Counted from the stretch's first letter, positions 25,841 to 35,304 are shown. The stretch is DNA of 64,000 bases from Kitasatospora aureofaciens (GCF_001188955.3 NZ_JPRF03000021.1:496001-560000), one strand, 5' to 3'. Numbers and translations are program-made. The notes: a model not told the origin generated them from the sequence alone.

Positions 25841-25908
25841 GAGCGCGGCGGAGCGGGGTTCGATGCGCCAGGTGAGGGCGTAGGCGCGGGCGACGACCTG
25901 GGGCAGAG

Positions 25909-26118
25909 GTGACCGTCACCCCGGTGCCCGGCCTCGGCGACGAGGCCATCGACCTGGTGAACGCCCCGAAGGGCCCGTACGCGACCCAGGAGGTGCTGGC
26001 CGTCCGGATCGGCGACAAGGTCCTCTTCCTGGATGGCGACAACATCGTGGACCGGCTGCCGCACATCAAGGACCTCGCGGCCCCGATCGCCAAGCACATC
26101 AAGGAGGTTGCGCCCTGA
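25909..26118 (+). CDS. Small hypothetical, possibly C-terminal piece of a lipoprotein
   Basis: 69 aa, GTG with GGCAGAG just upstream. VPGLGDEAIDLVNA ... VLAVRIGDKVLFLDGDNIVD RLPHIKDLAAPIAKHI looks like the end of a DUF3558-type secreted lipoprotein; no signal peptide or lipobox is present, so probably truncated at the 5' end. Confidence 0.45.
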   Translation: MTVTPVPGLGDEAIDLVNAPKGPYATQEVLAVRIGDKVLFLDGDNIVDRLPHIKDLAAPIAKHIKEVAP

Positions 26119-26130
26119 GGCTCGTGGGGC

Positions 26131-26300
26131 TCAGTGCTCCTTGAGGCTGTCCGCGCCCTGGTAGCCGGCCGGCACGCCCTCGGCGGTGATCACGTCGGCG
26201 ACCATGTGCCGGGTGCGCAGCGGCAGGATCTCCCGGTAGGCGGGCGAGTCGTACCAGGCGCGGGCCCGCTCGTAGTCGGGGAACTCGATCAGGATGAGAC
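26131..26300 (-). pseudogene. DUF1330 protein, C-terminal part
   Basis: Reads LILIEFPDYERARAWYDSPA YREILPLRTRH and ends GYQGADSLKEH, the second half of the DUF1330 ferredoxin-like dimer fold. The first half has been cut off near 26300 where a plus-strand frame begins. Confidence 0.75.
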
Positions 26301-26512
26301 CGAGTGGACCCCAACTGGAGCTGCTGGCCGAACACGGACGTATGGGGCCGGTGTGGTGGCGCTACGGCCGCCCCGGTCGGCACTGCCTGCTCAACGCGCT
26401 GGAGAACCCGAACAACCTCGCCGCCTACAACCAGCGCCAGAAGGGCCGCCAGGACCACCGAGATTGGATGTGCGTCCTGGCCTGTATCGACTGCGGCAAT
26501 GCAGCCACGTGA
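26294..26512 (+). CDS. Small hypothetical protein
   Basis: 72 aa, coherent composition (GPVWWRYGRPGRHCLLNALE NPNNLAAYNQRQKG; CVLACIDCGNA). Starts at the breakpoint with the DUF1330 remnant and has only a weak ribosome site, so it may be the tail of a longer gene. Not recognised. Confidence 0.4.
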   Translation: MRPSGPQLELLAEHGRMGPVWWRYGRPGRHCLLNALENPNNLAAYNQRQKGRQDHRDWMCVLACIDCGNAAT

Positions 26513-26664
26513 TCATTCTGACGGCCCGGCACCGCCCGACATAGCAACTGGGCGACACGGCATGACGGGGCGAACGCGGCACCGGATTCGGTAGTACGAC
26601 CAATGCTGGCCGAACGAAGTCCGGCACCCGTTCCCTGCTGCCGCAGTGCCATAACCTCTTGTCC

Positions 26665-27135
26665 GTGGCCAGGACATGGGCGGATTCGTGGGAAGCGGAA
26701 TGGGCGGGCGAGGGGTGCGCCAAGTGTGCACAGGGTCGCCCGGACGAGGACGAGTGGGGCGTCCGCTGGTACGCCGATTCGTTCGCTGACGCCTACCTGC
26801 TGAAGCGGCCCGCGAGCCCGGGGTACAGCGTGGTGGTGTTCCGGGGGCGGCACGTGCCCGATCCCGCACTGTTCACCGATGCGGAGTTCACGGGCTACTG
26901 GTCCGCGGTTCGGACTGTCGGCGCTGCGATTCATCGCGTCTACGCGCCCGCGCAGATCAACTACCAGTGCATGAACAACTCCGTGGCCCACGTGCACACC
27001 CACGTCCTGCCGCGCTACCTGGACGACTCAGGACCGCGCACCATGCTCCCGGACCAGGCATTCGCTGGCGCCCACTCGCTCGCCCCGGCCGAGCTGCTGG
27101 CGCAGCTGGCCCGCCTGAAGGCAGCGCTGCGGTAG
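26665..27135 (+). CDS. HIT-family protein
   Basis: 156 aa from GTG; a TTG two codons earlier is possible. HVHTHVLPRY is the histidine triad. A CxxC pair (CAKC) near residue 18 and PGYSVVVFRGRHVPD fit HIT-domain nucleotide hydrolases or transferases. Likely acts on nucleotidyl-phosphate substrates. Not obviously in an operon. Confidence 0.85.
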   Translation: MARTWADSWEAEWAGEGCAKCAQGRPDEDEWGVRWYADSFADAYLLKRPASPGYSVVVFRGRHVPDPALFTDAEFTGYWSAVRTVGAAIHRVYAPAQINYQCMNNSVAHVHTHVLPRYLDDSGPRTMLPDQAFAGAHSLAPAELLAQLARLKAALR

Positions 27136-27164
27136 GTTCCCGCGAGCCTAGGACGGCCCCGCCA

Positions 27165-27314
27165 CCCGCACCGGCGGCGAAGTGGATCCCGCCTTCCGGC
27201 CCGGCGCCTGGCTGCGCAAGCAGGACAAGGCCCGCACCGACGGCAAGCTGACCGACCAGCAAACCGCACTCCTGAACGCGCTCCCCCGGCACGCCGAGAC
27301 CGTCACCGGCTGAC
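27165..27314 (+). repeat. Dispersed coding repeat, copy A (helicase-associated-like tail)
   Basis: Encodes FRPGAWLRKQDKARTDGKLT DQQTALLNALPRHAETVTG and a stop. Very similar at DNA and protein level to 48134-48284. The W-L-R-x-Q pattern resembles the helicase-associated repeat at the end of large replication-linked proteins. No start codon or upstream domain here. Confidence 0.6.
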
Positions 27315-27558
27315 CCGCCCCGCAAGATCCCGCCGTCCCGGCTCCGACATCTCGGAAAGCACGCGATGACCGACACCTGGGTGGCCCTGGTGGAAGGCCG
27401 GATCGTCCATCGCGCCAGCTCGGGCGGCCTGCCGGAGCCCGTCTTGCACGCCGAAGCGTGGCAGGCCGGCGCGACTGAAAACTGGAGCCAACCGCCTGCC
27501 CGATGTTTTCCCTCGCAGGCTCTTGTAACGTGGCCTCGTCTAGGGCGGCTCGGCATCC

Positions 27559-28146
27559 ATGGAGCGGATCATTACTACCCACAATGCCTCGCAATCCCAG
27601 CCCGAGACCGTGACGCGGGCTGTTGGCAAGCGCACACTGGCTCTGACCGCTCTCGTGACGGCGGCCGTTCTCACCTATGCCTTGGATCTCGGCAGCAAGC
27701 TTGTGGCTGTCTCGCGGTTGGAAGGCCAAGAGCCCGTTGCCATAACGGGCCACGTGCTGACGCTGCAAGTGTTCCGGAACTCGGGTGCGGCTTTCAGCAG
27801 CGGGCAGGCCTTCACTGTTGTGTTCACGGCGATTGCGGTCGCGGTTGTCGTGGTCGTCGCGCGTGCCGCGCGTAGGCTTCAGAGCCTTCCCTGGGCTGTC
27901 GCTCTGGGCCTGCTACTTGGGGGCGCGCTCGGCAATCTGACTGACCGGACCTTCCGAGAGCCCGCGGTATTTCGCGGGCACGTCGTCGACTTCATCTCCG
28001 TCGAGCACTTCGCGGTGTTCAATCTCGCAGATTCGGGCATTGTCTGCGGCGGTGCCCTGATGGTCCTCATGACGATCCGGGGCACTTCTCTGGACGGCTC
28101 AGCCCCCCAGGATCGGCAGAGCCGGAGCATTCTTTTCCCGCGGTGA
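27559..28146 (+). CDS. lspA: Lipoprotein signal peptidase (signal peptidase II)
   Basis: 195 aa with four TM segments (about 25-45, 88-105, 112-130, 160-178). Conserved blocks: [28 protein letters not shown] with one catalytic Asp region, and FNLADSGI with the catalytic Asp. It removes the signal peptide from diacylglyceryl-modified prolipoproteins. The N-terminus has an extra hydrophilic stretch. Situated among remnants rather than in the usual ileS-lspA-rluD neighbourhood, so likely a second copy. The start lacks a good ribosome site. Confidence 0.87.
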   Translation: MERIITTHNASQSQPETVTRAVGKRTLALTALVTAAVLTYALDLGSKLVAVSRLEGQEPVAITGHVLTLQVFRNSGAAFSSGQAFTVVFTAIAVAVVVVVARAARRLQSLPWAVALGLLLGGALGNLTDRTFREPAVFRGHVVDFISVEHFAVFNLADSGIVCGGALMVLMTIRGTSLDGSAPQDRQSRSILFPR

Positions 28147-28169
28147 GATCCGCAGTCCTGTCCCGATGC

Positions 28170-28400
28170 AGCCGCCAACGGCTCTGTCCCCCATCCGCAG
28201 CGTGACCGGGCAAGCAGGCGAGGTGAGAGATACGGGTGGACGAAGGCCAGGCGCTCGGGTGCATCCGGGCCGGACCGAGGAGACCCAGACCAAGCGACCC
28301 TTGTTGTCGGTGAGCGCGGCAGGCCGTGGCGTTTGTGCTTACCGGAGTGTGCGCTGTGAGGCGCTTGTTGTTCGAGTGGAGGTGGGTCCAGCGGGCCGTC
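28170..28400 (-). pseudogene. IS5-family transposase, heavily decayed
   Basis: Family pieces scattered over frames: SGKHKRHGL in one, GRLVWVSSVRPGCTR-like in another, and DRAVGGC further on, as in the middle of IS5-type transposases (YSGKHKRHG..VQV...GR..W.S...PG). Several frameshifts. Confidence 0.5.
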
Positions 28401-28761
28401 CTTTCGGCCTGGCGCCCGGTCAGCAGCGGGGCGGCCGCCGCGGGGGGATCCTGCCCCCGGCATCACACCCGCGAACGCGGCGGCACCCCGGCTCCCCTTC
28501 AGGGCCGGGGTGCCGCCCGGCGCCCTCAGTGGCCTCCTGGGCCGCTGGTGTGCTCGGGAGTGCGCCACGACCGGCGCTGTCCGTACGGGCCAGAGCCACC
28601 GTGCGCGGACTCACCAGTGGTCCCGCTTCCTCGACATGTCCCGCGTCTTCGGGGCAGCCGACGTTCATCCTTGAGGGCCTGCTCGGCGGGCATTGCGGCA
28701 CCATGCCTGGGTCGGCAGGGCCGGACGAAGGGTCCCTGGCCGGTGGCAGGCGTCTGGTGCG
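28401..28761. other. No recognisable gene
   Basis: Gap between the IS5 remnant and the XRE regulator. Only Pro/Arg/Gly-rich frames. Confidence 0.4.
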
Positions 28762-29547
28762 TCACAGGAGACGTGCCAGGGCCGCCTCGGAGGGGCTACC
28801 GGCCGTCGCCTGGTACACGATGACCACCTGGTGCTCGGCGCCGCCGACGGTGAGGGCCTGCCTCCGCAGAGCGAGGCTGCCGACGACCGGGTGCGTGAAG
28901 CGCTTGAGCTCGTCCCGGGCGGGCCGCGTCTCGTGCCGCGTCCACAGACGACGGAACTCCTCGTCCGTCTCCAGTTCGCCGACCAGGCGGACCGTCCTGG
29001 GGTCGCGCGGGTCGGCTTCGGCGCGCAGGGCCGCTGCGGTCTGCGCCGCCACCTGCGCCCAGTCGTGGAAGAGCCGCCGGGACGCCGGGTCGAGGAACAC
29101 CGCTCGGACCAGGTTGCTGCCGGCCTCGTACATCGGGGCGAGCGCGCGGGCCTGCTTGTTCGCCGCCAGCACGTCGAAGTACCGGTTCCGCACGTACGCG
29201 GGGAGGCCGGTCCACGCGTCGAGGAGCCGGTGCACGTCCGGCGAGACCTCGGTCCGTGACGGCGGCTCAGGGGCCGGACCGACGAGGGCGTACAGGTGGG
29301 CGGAGGCGTCGGCGTCCAGCTGCAGCGCCCGCGCGAGGGAGCGCAGCACCTGGGGAGACGGATGCCGGTCGACGCCCTGTTCGAGCCGGACCAGGTACGG
29401 CTCGCTGATTCCGGCGAGCCGGGCCAGTTCCTCCCGGCGCAGTCCCGCCACCCGGCGGCGTCCGCCGGCGGGCACCGCCACATCCGCCGGAGCGACCCGT
29501 GCGCGCCGGGCCTTGAGGAAGTCTCCCAGAAGATTGTCGGCCACCAT
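28762..29547 (-). CDS. XRE-family regulator with MmyB-like ligand domain
   Basis: 261 aa. HTH at about 10-75 (LRREELARLAGISEPYLVRL EQG, preceded by RRVAG), then the PAS-like MmyB domain (LPAYVRNRYFDVLAANKQAR ALAPM; ETDEEFRRLWTRHETRP; KRFTHPVVGSLALRRQALTV). Actinomycete members bind fatty acids or other ligands and usually repress an adjacent divergent dehydrogenase gene. Here a short-chain dehydrogenase begins 63 bases away on the opposite strand, with GGGTAACCC (29555-29563) in between. Confidence 0.9.
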   Translation of the reverse strand: MVADNLLGDFLKARRARVAPADVAVPAGGRRRVAGLRREELARLAGISEPYLVRLEQGVDRHPSPQVLRSLARALQLDADASAHLYALVGPAPEPPSRTEVSPDVHRLLDAWTGLPAYVRNRYFDVLAANKQARALAPMYEAGSNLVRAVFLDPASRRLFHDWAQVAAQTAAALRAEADPRDPRTVRLVGELETDEEFRRLWTRHETRPARDELKRFTHPVVGSLALRRQALTVGGAEHQVVIVYQATAGSPSEAALARLL

Positions 29548-29610
29548 GCCGTGAGGGTAACCCTGCGGGGGTGCTGGCTGCCGAGGTGCGAACGGCGCAG
29601 GCTCGACGTC

Positions 29611-30417
29611 ATGAAGACCTGGTTCATCACCGGCGCGTCCCGCGGCTTCGGCCGCATCTGGGCCGAAGCCGCTCTCGACCGCGGCGACCGCGTCGCCGCT
29701 ACCGCACGTGACCCCGAAACGCTGCGGCCCCTCCTGGACGCCCACGGGGACGCCGTCCTCCCCCTGAGACTCGACGTGACCGACCGCACCGGCGTCACTG
29801 CCGCGGTGCGGTCGGCCGCCGAGACCTTCGGCCGCCTGGACGTGGTCGTCAACAACGCGGGCTACGGCCTGTTCGGCATGGTCGAGGAGACCACCGAGGA
29901 ACAGGCCCGCGCCCAGCTCGACACCAACCTGTTCGGCCCGTTGTGGGTGACGCAGGCGGCCCTGCCGTACCTGCGGGCCCAGGGCAGCGGTCACATCCTG
30001 CAGGTCTCCAGCCTCGGTGGCCTCGCCGCGTTCCCCACGCTCGGGCTGTACAACGCCTCGAAGTGGGCCCTGGAGGGGATGAGCGAGGCCCTGGCCCAGG
30101 AGGTCGCCCCCTTCGGGATCCACGTGACCCTGGTCGAACCCGGCCCCTACGGCACCGACTGGTCCGGGGCCTCCGCCGTGCACACCGAGCCGCTCCCCGC
30201 CTACGAACCCGTCCGCGCCGCGCGCCGGGCCGGTGCCTCCGCCCGTACGCCCCAGGACGCTCGGGACACGGCCGCCGTCGTCCTCGAACTCGTCGACACC
30301 GACGCACCTCCCCTGCGGCTCTTCCTCGGCACCTACCCCTATCCGGTGGTCGAGGCGGCCTATCGGAAGCGGCTCGACACGTGGAACGACTGGCGGCACC
30401 TCGCGTCCCGTGCATGA
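29611..30417 (+). CDS. Short-chain dehydrogenase/reductase
   Basis: 268 aa, ATG. TGASRGFGR cofactor motif at 8-16, VNNAGYG at about 87, catalytic Ser in LQVSSLGG and YNASK (Tyr-x-x-x-Lys). The C-terminal extension carries PPLRLFLGTYPYPVVEAAY, typical of the SDR group paired with MmyB-like regulators. Substrate unknown. Probably controlled by the divergent regulator; its stop overlaps the small downstream ORF (ATGA). Confidence 0.92.
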   Translation: MKTWFITGASRGFGRIWAEAALDRGDRVAATARDPETLRPLLDAHGDAVLPLRLDVTDRTGVTAAVRSAAETFGRLDVVVNNAGYGLFGMVEETTEEQARAQLDTNLFGPLWVTQAALPYLRAQGSGHILQVSSLGGLAAFPTLGLYNASKWALEGMSEALAQEVAPFGIHVTLVEPGPYGTDWSGASAVHTEPLPAYEPVRAARRAGASARTPQDARDTAAVVLELVDTDAPPLRLFLGTYPYPVVEAAYRKRLDTWNDWRHLASRA

Positions 30418-30659
30418 CCGGTCCGGGCACGCCAACCGCGGTCGTGCCGTGCCGTCGTGGGCGCGGAGGAAGCCGGCATGGGACGGCGTCTGAGGCGACT
30501 GGCGAGTCGCCATCGCCTACCGCCACGCTCGACGGTGCCGCCCTGGAGGCGTTGACCGCAGAGGGGGCGGCGTTGCGTCGCCAGGTCGTCGACTTGGCCG
30601 AGCGGCTCGCCGTGGTTCGGTCGGAGCAGCCCCCGGGCGGGTTCGAGGAAGGCCACTGA
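30414..30659 (+). CDS. Small protein with predicted coiled coil, coupled to SDR
   Basis: 81 aa, ATG overlapping the SDR stop by four bases, suggesting translational coupling. The first half is Gly/Arg/Pro-rich; the second half is a heptad-like helix (LEALTAEGAALRRQVVDLAE RLAVV). No family recognised; could be a chance frame. Confidence 0.4.
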   Translation: MTGPGTPTAVVPCRRGRGGSRHGTASEATGESPSPTATLDGAALEALTAEGAALRRQVVDLAERLAVVRSEQPPGGFEEGH

Positions 30660-30710
30660 GCCCTGCCCGCGTGGAGGCCCCGGCAGACTCCCGAACGGCG
30701 GTCAGTTGGT

Positions 30711-30728
30711 CTGCCCGCTGGCGGGCAG
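30711..30728. terminator. Compact hairpin between convergent genes
   Basis: CTGCCCGC (30711-30718), TG, GCGGGCAG (30721-30728). Placed after the SDR operon and before the end of the convergent monooxygenase gene. The rest of 30660-30896 holds nothing recognisable. Confidence 0.45.
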
Positions 30729-30896
30729 GGAACCTCCCCAGTAGCGGACAGTCGATCCCCCCGCCGACCCACCAGCGCAGCCGGGGCCGTCGCCGGGCCG
30801 CCGCGGAGAGGGGGAGCGGCCGTCACGCCGGGCGGCGGGAGGACCCCCGGCGGTGGAGTGGCCTTCGTGGTGGCCGCTCAGCTTGGCGCTGCCCGA

Positions 30897-32009
30897 TCAG
30901 GCGTCTTGCGGCGGGAGGATGTCCTCCAGTGCCTTCGCGCAGTCCAGGGCGGCCCGGGCGGAGCGGGGATGCACGGTGTGCTCGTAGGCGAGGACGGCTT
31001 CCTCGATGCTCGTCTCGGCGACGAGGGCATGGGCCAGGTCGCTGCCGTCGAGCATGGCGAGGTTGGCGCCGAGGCCCACGGGCGGCATCAGGTGCGCGGC
31101 GTCGCCCAGCAGGGTGATGCCGGGCACGTGCTCCCAGGTGTGCGGGACGGGCAGGACGAACACGGGCCGGGCGGTGAAGCCGGACTCGCTGTGACGGACG
31201 AAGTCGAGCAGGCTCCCGTCCCAGCCGTCGAGCAGGTTCACCACGTGCGCGCGTACGGTCTCGACGTCGTCGAACGACACACCCGCCGCCGCCTGCCAGT
31301 CCTGCGGAGCACGGAAGGCGATGTAGACGCGGATGTGGCCTTCGCCGTTGCGCTGGGCCAGCAGGGCCCTGCCGTCGGCGGTCGCCAGCATGGTGCCCTT
31401 GCCGACGAGGGCGGCCAGCGCCGGGTGGCGGGTGTCGCAGTCGCTGAATCCGGTCTCGATGAAGGTGACGCCGCTGTAAGCGGGCGTGGCGTCGGACACG
31501 GACGGGCGGACGCGCGACCAGGCACCGTCGGCGCCGATCACCAGGTCGGCCTCCTCCGTGCTCCCGTCCTCGAACACCAGCCGCCAGGTGCCGTCTCCGA
31601 TCGGACGGACGGCGGTCACCGCGCGGCCCCACCGGACGGTGCCCTCGGGAAGGGAGTCCAGGAGGAGGGAGCGCAGCCGGCCCCGGTCGATCTCGGGGCT
31701 GTCGTCATCGTGGCTCGGCGGCCCCGGGACGGGCAGGACGGCGGCGGTGGCCGGGTCGAGTATGCGCCACTCCTGGCTCTCCGGGCGGGCCAGAGCACGG
31801 AACCCGTCGAGCAGACCCGCCGCCCGCAACGCCACCTGCCCGGTGCCGGAATGGATGTCGAGGCTACCGCCCTGGGGGCGGGCGTCGGCGGAGTTCTCAC
31901 GTTCGAAGACGGTGACCGACCGGCCGTGACGGTGCAGGACGCGGGCACAGGCGAGGCCGCCGAGGCCGGCGCCGACGACGGCGATGCGGGCGTTGGTGGT
32001 GGAGCGCAT
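30897..32009 (-). CDS. FAD-dependent monooxygenase (TetX/UbiH-like)
   Basis: 370 aa from MRSTTNARI. GAGLGGLACARVL (FAD-binding, 13-25), LVIGADGAWSRVR (second FAD motif with DG) and LLGDAAHLMPPVGLGANLAM (third, GD). PQGGSLDIHSGTGQVALR is seen in TetX-type tetracycline/aromatic monooxygenases. Expected cytosolic NAD(P)H-dependent oxidation of an aromatic or polyketide compound, possibly detoxification. Divergent from a GlxA-type regulator 193 bases away. Confidence 0.88.
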   Translation of the reverse strand: MRSTTNARIAVVGAGLGGLACARVLHRHGRSVTVFERENSADARPQGGSLDIHSGTGQVALRAAGLLDGFRALARPESQEWRILDPATAAVLPVPGPPSHDDDSPEIDRGRLRSLLLDSLPEGTVRWGRAVTAVRPIGDGTWRLVFEDGSTEEADLVIGADGAWSRVRPSVSDATPAYSGVTFIETGFSDCDTRHPALAALVGKGTMLATADGRALLAQRNGEGHIRVYIAFRAPQDWQAAAGVSFDDVETVRAHVVNLLDGWDGSLLDFVRHSESGFTARPVFVLPVPHTWEHVPGITLLGDAAHLMPPVGLGANLAMLDGSDLAHALVAETSIEEAVLAYEHTVHPRSARAALDCAKALEDILPPQDA

Positions 32010-32202
32010 GGGACTGTCTCTCGGTAGGTCCAGGGGTGCCGGGGATCCGGCGCTCCGCCACGGAAACACAGATCGTCCGCGCGGGGCCAACGATTATCAG
32101 TCGCCCCACGGCGCTTGCCCCGCTGATCCTTTGACTCATGCCGTGGTGGACCCGTAGGACAGGAGGAGCCGTCGTGGCCCCGTCCGGAGTTGAGGAGTCG
32201 TC

Positions 32203-33156
32203 GTGCACACCGTCGCGGTCCTGGCGCTCGACCAGGTCATCCCGTTCGACCTCGCCACGCCCCTGGAGGTGTTCACCCGGGTCCGGCTGCCGGACGGGCG
32301 CCATCCCTACCGGGTGCGTGTGTGCGGACCCGGGGCCCGGATCCCCGCCGCGGGATTCGTGATCACCGCCCCCTGGGGTCTGGAAGGGCTGGCCGACGCC
32401 GACACCGTGATCGTTCCCGGGCGTGCGGAGGCCGCGCCCCCACCGGGTGAGGAGGTGCTGGAGGCGTTGCGCGCGGCGGCGGCCCGGGGCACCAGGATCG
32501 CCTCGATCTGCGCCGGTGCCTTCGACCTCGCCCTGACCGGACTGCTCGACGGACTGGCGGCGACCACCCACTGGGCTGCCGCCGCCGAGCTGGCCCGGCG
32601 CTTCCCCGCGGTCGAGGTGTGCCCCGACGTCCTCTACGTCGACAACGGGCAACTGCTCACTTCCGCGGGCGCCTCGGCAGGGCTCGACCTGTGCCTGCAC
32701 ATGGTCCGTCGCGACTTCGGCTCCGCGGTGGCCGCCGATGCGGCCCGGCTGGCCGTCACCCCGCTGGAACGCGAAGGGGGCCAGGCGCAGTTCATCGTCC
32801 ATCCCCAGCCACCGGTTCCGCGGGGCTCCGCACTCGAACCGGTGCTCGCCTGGCTGGAGGAGCACCTCGACGAGGAGCTGACGCTCGACGTGATGGCCCG
32901 GCGCAGCGGCATGAGCGGGCGCACCTTCAGCCGACGGTTCCGGGAGCAGACCGGCACCACTCCGCTGCAGTGGCTGCTGCGGGCCCGGATCCGGCGGGCG
33001 CAGTTCCTCCTGGAGAACACCGACCACACCATCGAGCGCATAGCCGACCAGGCCGGGTTCGGTTCCCCGACCGCCTTCCGAGAGCGCTTCAAACGGGTCG
33101 CCGGCACGACCCCGTACGGCTACCGCGCCGCCTTCCGCAGCCGCGAGCGCAGCTGA
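32203..33156 (+). CDS. GlxA-type AraC regulator (DJ-1/PfpI plus AraC HTH)
   Basis: 317 aa, GTG with GAGGAG 6 bases upstream. Residues about 1-185 form a DJ-1/PfpI-like domain (PFDLATPLEVFTRV; SICAGAFDLALTGLLDG with nucleophile-position Cys). The C-terminal AraC HTH pair is at 215-317 (LDVMARRSGMSGRTFSRRFR; IADQAGFGSPTAFRERFKR). Such proteins sense small ligands, often via the DJ-1 fold. The likely target is the divergent monooxygenase. Confidence 0.9.
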   Translation: MHTVAVLALDQVIPFDLATPLEVFTRVRLPDGRHPYRVRVCGPGARIPAAGFVITAPWGLEGLADADTVIVPGRAEAAPPPGEEVLEALRAAAARGTRIASICAGAFDLALTGLLDGLAATTHWAAAAELARRFPAVEVCPDVLYVDNGQLLTSAGASAGLDLCLHMVRRDFGSAVAADAARLAVTPLEREGGQAQFIVHPQPPVPRGSALEPVLAWLEEHLDEELTLDVMARRSGMSGRTFSRRFREQTGTTPLQWLLRARIRRAQFLLENTDHTIERIADQAGFGSPTAFRERFKRVAGTTPYGYRAAFRSRERS

Positions 33157-33362
33157 GCGGGTTTCGCCGGCCGGAGGACGCCGGATCCGCGTCGACGCGG
33201 TGCCCGGACGCGGCCGGCGAGCCGTTCCGGGCAGCGGGGCGCGCTCCTGGCGAGATCCCGTTGGAATGTGTCATTCGAGCCCGTCTCCACTGCGCGCACG
33301 CGCTCATAGCATCGAGGCGAAGCCGGTGACCACCGGCTTCCCGCCCGATGAAAGGCGCTCAC

Positions 33363-34043
33363 GTGCACGTCCAGATCGTGCTGTTCGACGGGTTCGACCC
33401 GCTCGACGCCATCGCACCGTTCGAAGTCCTCCACGCCGGCGCAACCGCCTCCGGCGGCGCGGTCAGCGTGGAACTGGTCAGTGCCGAGGGTCCGAGGGAG
33501 GTGGTCAGCGGCACCGGCGGACTGTCGCTGCGCGCCACCGGCCTGCTCGACCCCCGTCGTCCCGGTGTCGTCCTCGTGCCCGGCGCTTCCGGACGCCTCG
33601 GCGATCCCGACGACGGCGCGGACCTCGAGGACGACGGTGGGCAGGAGGACACCGTTGCGGTCCGGCTGGCTCGTGCGCTGGACACCGAGCTGCGGTCGCT
33701 GCTCGGGGCCGCCATGGAGGACACGCGGATCACCGTGGCGACGGTCTGTGGCGGCGCGCTCGTCCTGGCCATGGCGGGCCTCCTCCAGGACCGCCACGCG
33801 ACCACCCACCACCTGGGTCTGGACCTCCTCGACGCGACCGGCGTCCACGCCGTTCGCGCACGCGTCGTCGACGACGGCGACCTGGTCACCGCCGCCGGGG
33901 TCACCTCCGGACTCGACCTCGGCCTGTACCTGCTGGAACGCGAGGTGGGCCCGCGGATCGCCCATGCCGTCGAGGAGTTGTTCGCCCACGAGCGCCGCGG
34001 CACCACCTGGCGCCCCGGCGGTCTCGCGCCCGCCGCCTTCTGA
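33363..34043 (+). CDS. DJ-1/PfpI family protein
   Basis: 226 aa from GTG (HVQIVLFDGF), with GAAAGGC 7 bases upstream; an ATG five codons earlier is possible. Stand-alone DJ-1 fold: DPLDAIAPFEVLHAG with the Glu of the elbow, VVLVPGASG, and TVCGGALVLAMAGLL with the nucleophile Cys. HATTHH follows as in isonitrile hydratase-like members. Not in operon overlap with the GlxA gene (206 bases apart) but functionally reminiscent of its sensor domain. Confidence 0.85.
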   Translation: MHVQIVLFDGFDPLDAIAPFEVLHAGATASGGAVSVELVSAEGPREVVSGTGGLSLRATGLLDPRRPGVVLVPGASGRLGDPDDGADLEDDGGQEDTVAVRLARALDTELRSLLGAAMEDTRITVATVCGGALVLAMAGLLQDRHATTHHLGLDLLDATGVHAVRARVVDDGDLVTAAGVTSGLDLGLYLLEREVGPRIAHAVEELFAHERRGTTWRPGGLAPAAF

Positions 34044-34089
34044 ACGCTCCGCACCACCCCGCACGTCACGAGTGAGGAAACGCCACTTC

Positions 34090-34416
34090 ATGCCCACCCA
34101 CATCCAAGGTGTCTGGGATCTCACCATCGTCACGCCCATCGGTCGGGTCCGGCCCGTCGTCGAACTGGGTCTCCAGGACGGAAAGTTGGTCGGCACCGCC
34201 CGCGGCGCGGGCGAGAACCTGCCGCTCCGGGACATCGTCCTCGACGGTGACCGGCTGACCTGGAAGCAGTCCGTCACCCGGCCCGTGCGACTCGATCTGA
34301 CCTTCACCGTCACCGTCGAGGGTGACACGCTCACCGGTACCTCCAAGGCCGGTCGCCTGCCGGCCTCGAAAGTCACCGGCCGACGCCGCCGCAGCGACGA
34401 AGCCGAGCCGGCGTGA
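34090..34416 (+). CDS. Conserved small hypothetical (lipocalin-like strands)
   Basis: 108 aa, ATG with GAGGAA 12 bases upstream. All-beta pattern with GVWDLTIVTPIGRV, GTARGAGENLPLRDIVLDGD RLTWKQSVTRP, and VEGDTLTGTSKAGRLPASKV TG. Belongs to a widespread uncharacterised actinomycete family whose members often sit beside DJ-1 proteins. The stop overlaps the next gene (GTGA). Confidence 0.75.
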   Translation: MPTHIQGVWDLTIVTPIGRVRPVVELGLQDGKLVGTARGAGENLPLRDIVLDGDRLTWKQSVTRPVRLDLTFTVTVEGDTLTGTSKAGRLPASKVTGRRRRSDEAEPA

Positions 34417-35027
34417 CGGCCGCACCACGCGCCAGGTCGGCGGCCACCGCCACTGCTGTGGCAGGCGCCCCAACCCTGGTGTTCCTGGCCGCCAACGGGA
34501 CGGGCGGCCCACGCGCCGCTTCGGTGGCCGCGACGGTGACCGCCGTGCTCGTCCTCGGGTGGCGGCTGCGCGCCCGGCAGCATGTCCCGCACGCGGTCCT
34601 CGGCGCGCTGCTGGCCACCGGGTGCGCGGCCGTGGCCGCCTGGACGGGTCAGGCACGGGGGTTCTTCCTGCTCCCGATGGCCGTCCCGGCCGCGGCGACG
34701 GCGGCATGCCTGCTGTCCCTCGCGGCCGACCGCCCCCTGGCCGGTCTGGTCGCGAACAGGGTGGTGGGCGGCCCGCCCGGGTGGCGCTCGAACCGCGTGC
34801 TGCACCGCTTCTACACGGTGTCGACCGTGGTGATCGCGCTGGTGAGCTTCGCGAGCCTGGCCGCGCAGGTGGCGCTGTACCGCTGGAGCGACGTCACCTG
34901 GCTGGGACTCCTGCACGTCCTCATGGGACCGCTATGGGCCGCCATCACGGCACTGTCCCTCCTGCTCGCCCGCAGAACGGTCACCCGTGAGCGGAACGCC
35001 GCCGACGCTGACGGCCGCACTCGCTGA
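34413..35027 (+). CDS. Membrane protein, DUF3159-like
   Basis: 204 aa, GTG overlapping the previous stop, so translationally coupled. Hydrophobic segments at about 18-55, 62-105 and 140-190 suggest five or six TM helices. FFLLPMAVPAAATAACLLSL and RPLAGLVANRVVGGPPGW resemble DUF3159 proteins. No catalytic motif; role unknown. Confidence 0.65.
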   Translation: MTAAPRARSAATATAVAGAPTLVFLAANGTGGPRAASVAATVTAVLVLGWRLRARQHVPHAVLGALLATGCAAVAAWTGQARGFFLLPMAVPAAATAACLLSLAADRPLAGLVANRVVGGPPGWRSNRVLHRFYTVSTVVIALVSFASLAAQVALYRWSDVTWLGLLHVLMGPLWAAITALSLLLARRTVTRERNAADADGRTR

Positions 35028-35304
35028 ACCGGTGGCCGACTGGATCGCGCCCGCACGGCGGCCTTCGCGCGGCGCGGCCCCGGGCAGGACCGGCTCCGCG
35101 CAGCGCGCCGGTCAGCCGCCGTGCCTCGGCCTCGTCGACCGGGACGGCCGACTCCTGGTGCCGCCGCTCGCCCACACCCTTCCCCTGCCCGCCAGCGGCT
35201 GCCCGAACCCGGCGCCGGCCTGTGTCATGCCCTGTGAGGGTTGTAGGGGTTGTGTTATTGACCGGCCATTTCCCCAGGTGGGAGCGATTCACAGGCGGGC
35301 TGTG

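Noticed and set aside
27361..27500. A start MTDTWVALVEGRIVHR as a new gene
   Set aside because: The frame loses sense after about 40 residues and has no ribosome site; at best a fragment in the gap before lspA.
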